From Endotrypanum monterogeii (lineage: Eukaryota; Euglenozoa; Kinetoplastea; Trypanosomatida; Trypanosomatidae), in the NCBI GenBank assembly GCA_000333855.2, contig CM007315.1, positions 736,051-798,129 of the forward strand: a DNA stretch of 62,079 bases, read 5' to 3'. Of the stretch, positions 61,871 through 62,079 are shown one piece after another (within the stretch, counting starts at the first letter, position 1; each line of letters opens with the position of its first letter). Below the pieces are notes generated by a model. It was not told where the DNA came from. It did no database searches and saw nothing but the letters and a program-made list of their open reading frames with translations. The position numbers and the translations under genes were made by a program.

Positions 61871-62079
61871 CCATCTTCTCTTTACGGGAAGCGATATTTG
61901 TTAACGTTGAAGTGTATCTATAGATGCTTGCAAACAGAGCACACACACCCTCCGGTGCGTGCGAGGTGTGATATCGGGTTCGCAGGAAATCTGTTTAGGT
62001 TGAAGAGTCAACCCCCCCAGCCAAATGGGAAGGACGTAAGTAGAGTGAGGGAGTGGAAGGTGGGTGGGCTGTGGCGGCT

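Larger units (their letters stand above)
60487..62079. other. Right-end spacer
   Basis: No gene is visible. It holds a strong splice signal at its left end, G-rich tracts at about 60536-60556 and 60640-60665, (TG)n at 61014-61045 and a GC-richer block at about 61400-61870 (listed separately). This should be the 3' flank of a gene beyond the window. Confidence 0.5.

Noticed and set aside
1..62079. tRNA, rRNA or snoRNA genes
   Set aside because: I found no cloverleaf with A and B boxes and no repeated C/D or H/ACA units by reading; a covariance-model scan would be needed to exclude single copies.

Overview
The window looks like trypanosomatid nuclear DNA, most likely Leishmania or a close relative in the Leishmaniinae. 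Genes are intronless, GC-rich, widely spaced and all on the minus strand, as expected for one polycistronic unit transcribed from high to low coordinates. Spacers are full of (CA)n/(TG)n, (TA)n and homopolymer tracts. Several start codons are preceded on the minus strand by a pyrimidine tract and a first AG, the signature of a spliced-leader acceptor. I recall thiolase and longevity-assurance genes on Leishmania chromosome 31 in a similar relation, but I could not check this. A run of 98 N marks a scaffold gap, so this is a draft assembly.

In transcription order (right to left) the supported genes are: a membrane protein with HAMP-like, degenerate cyclase-like and pseudokinase domains (56413-60486); a ceramide synthase of the Lag1/TLC family (52214-53602); a small single-pass membrane protein (49275-49862); a large three-segment membrane protein with a hint of an M13-peptidase ectodomain (43601-46645); a basic unknown protein (41224-42273); a nucleosome assembly protein (37125-38336); a probable organellar unknown (33983-35224); a second single-pass membrane protein (31193-32242); a long cullin (24919-28494); an unknown (21702-23609); a PPR-type putative mitochondrial protein (18118-20151); an importin-beta-like HEAT protein (13339-17664); two tandem paralogues sharing a Cys-rich signature (11736-12563 and 9997-10845); GINS subunit Psf3 (8227-8787); a MYND-finger protein (6308-7732); and the N-terminal part of a thiolase that runs off the left edge (1-558). 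The genes do not form one pathway, which is normal for such units.

The most unusual region is the 5.7 kb between the thiolase and the MYND gene. It has no convincing gene, its strand skew changes sign near 3.35 kb, and it carries a dispersed repeat. An 89-bp core of that repeat occurs in the opposite orientation at 20271-20359 (78 of 89 bases identical by hand count). I read this as a SIDER-like retroposon relic.

Most promising for new biology are the Cys-rich tandem pair, the receptor-like pseudokinase/pseudocyclase fusion, the M13-like membrane protein and the gene-free block with its repeat.
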